Shown in pieces: positions 59,170-64,000 of a stretch of 64,000 bases of DNA. The notes under the pieces were generated by a model, which saw only the letters and a list, made by a program, of their open reading frames with translations, was not told the DNA's origin and searched no databases. Source of the DNA: Anaerocolumna cellulosilytica (GTDB taxonomy: Bacteria > Bacillota > Clostridia > Lachnospirales > Lachnospiraceae); NCBI RefSeq assembly GCF_014218335.1, contig NZ_AP023367.1, forward strand, positions 5,020,001 through 5,084,000, read 5' to 3'. The stretch's first letter is position 1; every line of letters begins with the position of its first letter. A program made the position numbers and the translations under genes.

Positions 59170-60363
59170 TTAAGCAATGATTGTAGCAACTTTACCTGAA
59201 CCAACTGTTCTACCACCTTCACGGATTGCAAAGCCTAAACCTTGTTCCATAGCGATAGGATGAATTAATTCGATAGTCATTTCTACGTTATCACCAGGCA
59301 TACACATTTCTACACCTTCAGGAAGGTTACAAACACCTGTTACGTCAGTTGTTCTGAAGTAGAACTGAGGTCTGTAATTATTGAAGAAAGGAGTGTGACG
59401 TCCACCTTCATCTTTAGTTAATACGTAAACCTGCGCAGTGAATTTTTTGTGGCATTTGATTGAACCTGGTTTGCAAAGAACCTGTCCTCTTTCGATTTCG
59501 TTTCTCTGAACACCACGAAGAAGTGCACCGATGTTATCACCAGCCTGAGCATCATCAAGAAGTTTACGGAACATTTCGATACCAGTAACAACAACTTTAC
59601 GAGTTTCTTCTTTGATACCAACGATTTCAACTTCTTCAGATACTTTAAGAACACCACGTTCAACACGACCTGTAGCAACAGTACCACGACCAGTGATGGA
59701 GAAAACGTCTTCGACAGGCATTAAGAAAGGCTTGTCTGTTTCTCTCTGAGGATCTGGAATCCAGCTATCAACAGCATCAAATAATTCAATAATTTTGTCG
59801 CCCCATTCACTTGCAGGATCTTCAAGCGCTTTAAGAGCTGATCCGTGGATGATTGGAGTGTCATCGCCAGGGAATTCATATTCAGATAATAAATCTCTGA
59901 TTTCCATTTCTACTAATTCAAGTAATTCTTCGTCGTCTACCATATCGCATTTGTTCATAAACACTACGATGTAAGGTACACCTACCTGACGGGATAATAA
60001 GATATGCTCTTTAGTCTGAGCCATAACACCGTCTGTAGCAGCAACAACAAGGATAGCACCGTCCATCTGAGCAGCACCAGTAATCATGTTCTTAACGTAG
60101 TCGGCATGTCCTGGGCAGTCAACGTGAGCGTAATGTCTTGCTTTTGATTCATATTCAACGTGAGAAGTAGAGATTGTGATACCTCTTTCTCTTTCTTCTG
60201 GTGCTTTATCGATTTTATCGAAAGCTACAGCTTCTCCAGTACCAAGTCTTTCGTGAAGAGTCTTAGTGATTGCTGCTGTTAAAGTAGTTTTACCATGATC
60301 TACGTGACCGATGGTACCGATATTACAATGTGGTTTGCTTCTTTCAAACTTAGCTTTAGCCAT
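59170..60363 (-). CDS. tuf: translation elongation factor Tu
   Basis: GTPase that delivers aminoacyl-tRNA to the ribosome, 397 residues. G1 [10 protein letters not shown] near residue 19, ITIST switch [13 protein letters not shown] near 82, NKCDM near 137 and SALKA; domain II/III signatures [13 protein letters not shown] and [16 protein letters not shown]. The start is ATG 60363 with AAGGAGG upstream; a longer frame to 60405 has no ribosome binding site. Last gene of the str operon, with a strong terminator. Confidence 0.98.
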   Translation of the reverse strand: MAKAKFERSKPHCNIGTIGHVDHGKTTLTAAITKTLHERLGTGEAVAFDKIDKAPEERERGITISTSHVEYESKARHYAHVDCPGHADYVKNMITGAAQMDGAILVVAATDGVMAQTKEHILLSRQVGVPYIVVFMNKCDMVDDEELLELVEMEIRDLLSEYEFPGDDTPIIHGSALKALEDPASEWGDKIIELFDAVDSWIPDPQRETDKPFLMPVEDVFSITGRGTVATGRVERGVLKVSEEVEIVGIKEETRKVVVTGIEMFRKLLDDAQAGDNIGALLRGVQRNEIERGQVLCKPGSIKCHKKFTAQVYVLTKDEGGRHTPFFNNYRPQFYFRTTDVTGVCNLPEGVEMCMPGDNVEMTIELIHPIAMEQGLGFAIREGGRTVGSGKVATIIA

Positions 60364-60543
60364 TTTTTTAACGTCCTCCTTATAATTAGATGCTTTTTCA
60401 AGCATGTGCCAATAGCACTGCCTTTTGGGCTTTTAGGTTTGTCTTATATGCCTAATTATATTTCAATTTAGAAATATTTTCAAGCTAAAATAATGAATTG
60501 CACATATTTTTATGCATATTTCATTGTAAACTAAAAATAATTA

Positions 60544-62664
60544 CTAGTTCTTTCCTTTTGCAGCCAGAACTTTTTCCTGAACGCTCTTAGGAACTGATTC
60601 ATAGTTTGAGAAGAACATAGAGTAAGCACCACGTCCCTGTGTTCTGGAACGAAGTGATGTGGAGTAACCGAACATCTCAGACAACGGAACGAAACCTCTA
60701 ATAAGTTTTGATCCACTTAAGTCTTCTGAACCTTCAATACGTCCACGACGTGAACTGATATCACCGATAACATCGCCCATATATTCTTCAGGCACAGTAA
60801 CTTCTACTCTCATGATTGGTTCTAATAAAACAGCGCCAGCTTTATGCATTGCATCTTTGAATGCCATAGAACCTGCAATCTTAAATGCCATTTCATTGGA
60901 ATCGACTTCATGGTAAGAACCGTCATAAACAGTTGCCTTAATACCAAGAACTGGATATCCGCCAAGGATACCGGCTTTAGAAGCTTCTTCGATACCAGCA
61001 CCAACTGCAGGGATGTATTCCTTAGGAATAGCACCACCAACAACGGTAGATATGAATTCAAAAGTCTTCTCTGCATTAGCATCCATAGGCTCGAATCTAA
61101 CTTTACAGTGACCGTATTGACCACGACCACCGGACTGTTTCGCATATTTACTATCAACTTCAACAGCTTTGGTGAATGTTTCTTTGTAAGCAACCTGAGG
61201 AGCACCTACATTAGCTTCCACCTTGTATTCACGAAGAAGTCTGTCTACGATGATTTCAAGGTGTAATTCACCCATACCTGCGATAATTGTCTGACCTGTT
61301 TCTTCATTGGTGTAAGTTCTGAATGTAGGATCTTCTTCTGCAAGTTTTGCTAAAGATTCACCCATCTTATCCTGTCCTGCTTTTGTCTTAGGTTCAATTG
61401 ATACCTCAATAACAGGTTCAGGGAATTCCATAGACTCAAGAATAACAGCATTTTTTTCATCACAGATGGTATCACCTGTAGTTGTACTCTTTAAACCAAC
61501 CGCAGCTGCTATATCACCGGAGTAAACCTTTTCAAGGTCTTCTCTTTTATTAGCATGCATCTGAAGAATACGGCCTACACGTTCTTTTTTACCTTTTGTG
61601 GAGTTCAGTACATAAGAACCGGAGTTTAATGTACCGGAGTAAACTCTGAAGAACGCAAGCTTTCCTACGAAGGGATCTGCCATAATTTTGAATGCAAGAG
61701 CTGCAAAAGGCTCTTCATCAGATGATTTTCTGTGAATTTCATTGCCTTCCATATCAACACCCTTGATGTCAGGAATGTCAGTAGGCGCTGGCATGAATTC
61801 AAGAACCGCATCTAATAACTTCTGTACACCTTTGTTTCTATAAGCAGAACCGCAAGTTACAGGGATGATTGCTGTAGAAATGGTTGCATTTCTAAGAGCT
61901 ACTTTTAATTCAGCATTTGTAGGTTCTTCACCTTCTAAGAACTTTTCAATTAACACATCATCTGTTTCGCAGATGGATTCTATCATGTTAGCTCTGTATT
62001 CATCAGCCAAATCTTTTAAATCTTCCGGAATTTCAGTGATCTGAATATCATCACCTTTATCATCCAGATATAAATAAGCTTTCATTTCAAAAAGATCAAT
62101 GATTCCTTTGAAATCATCTTCTTTACCGACAGGTAATTGAATAGGAACTGCATTCTTACCTAATCTTGATTTTATCATACTTACTACATTAAAGAAATCA
62201 GCACCTGATATATCCATTTTATTTACAAATGCCATTCTAGGTACTTGATATTTATCAGCCTGACGCCAAACTGTTTCGGACTGAGGCTCAACACCGCCTT
62301 TTGCACAGAACACACCAACAGCACTGTCTAATACACGTAAGGAACGTTCAACTTCTACTGTGAAGTCAACGTGTCCCGGTGTATCAATGATGTTGATACG
62401 GTGTTCTAAAGCACCAGGCATTTTCTTGTGTTCGAATTCCTGCGTCCAATGACAAGTTGTAGCGGCTGAAGTGATTGTAATACCTCTTTCCTGCTCCTGT
62501 TCCATCCAGTCCATGGTAGCAGTACCTTCGTGAGTATCACCAATCTTATAGTTTACACCGGTATAGTATAAGATACGTTCGGTAAGAGTAGTCTTACCAG
62601 CATCAATATGAGCCATGATACCGATGTTCCTGGTTCTATCTAGTGGATATTCTCTTCCAGCCAC
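60544..62664 (-). CDS. fusA: translation elongation factor G
   Basis: Translocation GTPase, 706 residues. [21 protein letters not shown] (G1), [20 protein letters not shown] near residue 95, [10 protein letters not shown] near 149, domain IV with [15 protein letters not shown] near 515 and domain [25 protein letters not shown]. Length and motifs are those of the canonical EF-G1, not the EF-G2 or Tet types. Preceded by rpsG with 161 bases between, followed by tuf. Confidence 0.98.
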   Translation of the reverse strand: MAGREYPLDRTRNIGIMAHIDAGKTTLTERILYYTGVNYKIGDTHEGTATMDWMEQEQERGITITSAATTCHWTQEFEHKKMPGALEHRINIIDTPGHVDFTVEVERSLRVLDSAVGVFCAKGGVEPQSETVWRQADKYQVPRMAFVNKMDISGADFFNVVSMIKSRLGKNAVPIQLPVGKEDDFKGIIDLFEMKAYLYLDDKGDDIQITEIPEDLKDLADEYRANMIESICETDDVLIEKFLEGEEPTNAELKVALRNATISTAIIPVTCGSAYRNKGVQKLLDAVLEFMPAPTDIPDIKGVDMEGNEIHRKSSDEEPFAALAFKIMADPFVGKLAFFRVYSGTLNSGSYVLNSTKGKKERVGRILQMHANKREDLEKVYSGDIAAAVGLKSTTTGDTICDEKNAVILESMEFPEPVIEVSIEPKTKAGQDKMGESLAKLAEEDPTFRTYTNEETGQTIIAGMGELHLEIIVDRLLREYKVEANVGAPQVAYKETFTKAVEVDSKYAKQSGGRGQYGHCKVRFEPMDANAEKTFEFISTVVGGAIPKEYIPAVGAGIEEASKAGILGGYPVLGIKATVYDGSYHEVDSNEMAFKIAGSMAFKDAMHKAGAVLLEPIMRVEVTVPEEYMGDVIGDISSRRGRIEGSEDLSGSKLIRGFVPLSEMFGYSTSLRSRTQGRGAYSMFFSNYESVPKSVQEKVLAAKGKN

Positions 62665-62825
62665 GGGAATTCCTCCTTATTTGAGTGATTTATCTATGCA
62701 GCATATGCAATTGTATGCTGTTTCATAACATTGCAGACTATATGACCTGCACATGCGCCAAAATATCTCTTGTTAAACAATTGCCTATATTTTGCATAGA
62801 CCGCATCGTTACTTTTTTGTAATGA

Positions 62826-63347
<522 letters not shown>

Positions 63348-63365
63348 TCATCGGTACTCACATAA

Positions 63366-63406
63366 CCCCTGTTGTTCTGGGGCAGTATGAGTTATTTTAC
63401 TCATAC
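63366..63406 (-). promoter_or_regulatory. tandem hairpins in the rpsL-rpsG intercistronic region
   Basis: The 274-base gap between rpsL and rpsG is unusually long for the str operon. On the minus strand it contains GTATGAGT/ACTCATAC directly followed by CCCC/GGGG with an eight- to nine-base loop, about 70 bases before the rpsG start. Could be an S7-binding or processing site; no further gene or terminator T-tract is visible in the gap. Confidence 0.45.
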
Positions 63407-63570
63407 CTTCATTGTGTTCGCGCACAGTTTAACTCTCTTTCAAATCTATTCCGCATACCTGAAAACCAGTTTCATCTTATTCGGTGATAAAACGCAACCC
63501 TTTGATTTTATCCGTAATCTGAAATTAAAAATTAACCCGGCACTTAATGATTAGTGAAAAAACTGAATGA

Positions 63571-63990
63571 TTATTTTGCTGGTTTCGGTCTCTTAGCTCC
63601 GTATTTGGAACGAGCCTGTCTTCTCTTAGCAACACCTGCTGTATCCAGTGTACCTCTGACGATATGGTAACGAGTACCAGGTAAATCCTTTACCCTTCCA
63701 CCTCTAATCAGAACAACACTATGCTCCTGAAGGTTGTGACCTTCACCTGGGATATAGCTTGTTACTTCGATTCCGTTAGAAAGACGAACCCTGGCAATTT
63801 TTCTAAGAGCGGAGTTAGGTTTCTTAGGTGTAGCTGTTCTAACCGCTGTACACACACCTCTTTTTTGTGGTGAGGATGTATCAGTTGCTCTCTTGTTTAA
63901 GGAGTTAAATCCTTTTTGCAGAGCAGGAGAATTAGATTTCTTTTCTACTGTCTTTCTGCCTTTTCTTACTAATTGATTAAATGTAGGCAT
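63571..63990 (-). CDS. rpsL: 30S ribosomal protein S12
   Basis: Decoding-centre protein, 139 residues. [13 protein letters not shown] at the N-terminus, [17 protein letters not shown] (residues around Lys43-equivalent that mutate to streptomycin resistance) and [20 protein letters not shown] with the site of beta-methylthiolation near residue 100. The start at 63990 lies ten bases from the window edge, so the promoter and any upstream gene are out of view. First visible gene of the str operon rpsL-rpsG-fusA-tuf. Confidence 0.97.
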   Translation of the reverse strand: MPTFNQLVRKGRKTVEKKSNSPALQKGFNSLNKRATDTSSPQKRGVCTAVRTATPKKPNSALRKIARVRLSNGIEVTSYIPGEGHNLQEHSVVLIRGGRVKDLPGTRYHIVRGTLDTAGVAKRRQARSKYGAKRPKPAK

Positions 63991-64000
63991 TAATTTTCAC

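Noticed and set aside
60822-61266. Frames of 127-140 codons on both strands inside fusA
   Set aside because: Shadows of a highly conserved gene.

Overview
The window is a stretch of a low-GC, AT-rich Gram-positive chromosome, most likely a motile, spore-former-related anaerobe of the Clostridia, family Lachnospiraceae. This rests on gene content and order: RecD2, Tex, long-form HPF, a monofunctional aspartokinase, the Bacillus-type blocks mbl-flhO-flhP and comFC-yvyF, small Lachnospiraceae-type proteins, strong AGGAGG ribosome binding sites and many TTG/GTG starts. The species assignment is an inference. Nearly all genes lie on the minus strand; plus-strand exceptions are the nucleotidyltransferase at 11385, yjfB, the thioesterase-cvfB pair and a LuxR-type regulator. 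I see no insertion sequence, prophage or CRISPR array.

Layout from left to right: two tRNA-Ser genes (90-326); isoprenoid and tRNA t6A genes (ispD, tsaD, tsaB, tsaE) with rimI and rnz (470-6568); a P-type cation ATPase behind a yybP-ykoY (Mn2+) riboswitch with two tandem terminators (6674-9616); ribU behind an FMN riboswitch (9634-10607); vanZ-like; then a peptide-modification (RiPP-type) locus at 11385-17218. That locus contains a PqqD-like protein, a radical SAM/SPASM enzyme, a 58-residue Cys-containing precursor whose only well-placed start codon is AUA, an HPr-kinase-like protein, a S24/S26-type peptidase, an ABC exporter and a convergent nucleotidyltransferase. It resembles the accessory gene set of kinase-bearing lasso peptide clusters, but the lasso cyclase and protease are absent and a radical SAM enzyme and a signal-peptidase-like protein stand in their place.

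The region 17322-25167 is an exopolysaccharide initiation and control locus (two Wzz-like proteins, BY-kinase, PHP phosphatase, UDP-glucose dehydrogenase, initiating sugar transferase, three membrane proteins of unknown role) without flippase, polymerase or further glycosyltransferases. Then follow tex, a short FNT-family channel, a threonine-pathway block (lysC, an ApgM-family proposed homoserine kinase, hom, an ACT/HTH protein), cheW, prfB with a programmed +1 frameshift, secA and hpf. An 800-base AT-rich intergenic region with a cluster of DnaA boxes separates hpf from an NlpC/P60 cell-wall hydrolase. Further right are trxB, yjfB, a CPBP protease, small-molecule enzymes, an acyl-ACP thioesterase with cvfB, yvyF-comFC, recD2, flagellar rod genes with mbl, a glycerol dehydrogenase divergent from a LuxR-type regulator, and the str operon (rpsL, rpsG, fusA, tuf) at the right edge.

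The two observations most worth following are (i) the RiPP-like locus with its AUA-start precursor, and (ii) a leader RNA element that recurs at least five times (upstream of wzz, ugd, an EPS-locus membrane protein, hom and a CPBP protease). The element has a conserved AAAGGA-GCCAY box, a distal GUGG(C) box, a hairpin and then the ribosome binding site, and in most copies it can form a pseudoknot. I cannot assign it to a known riboswitch class.
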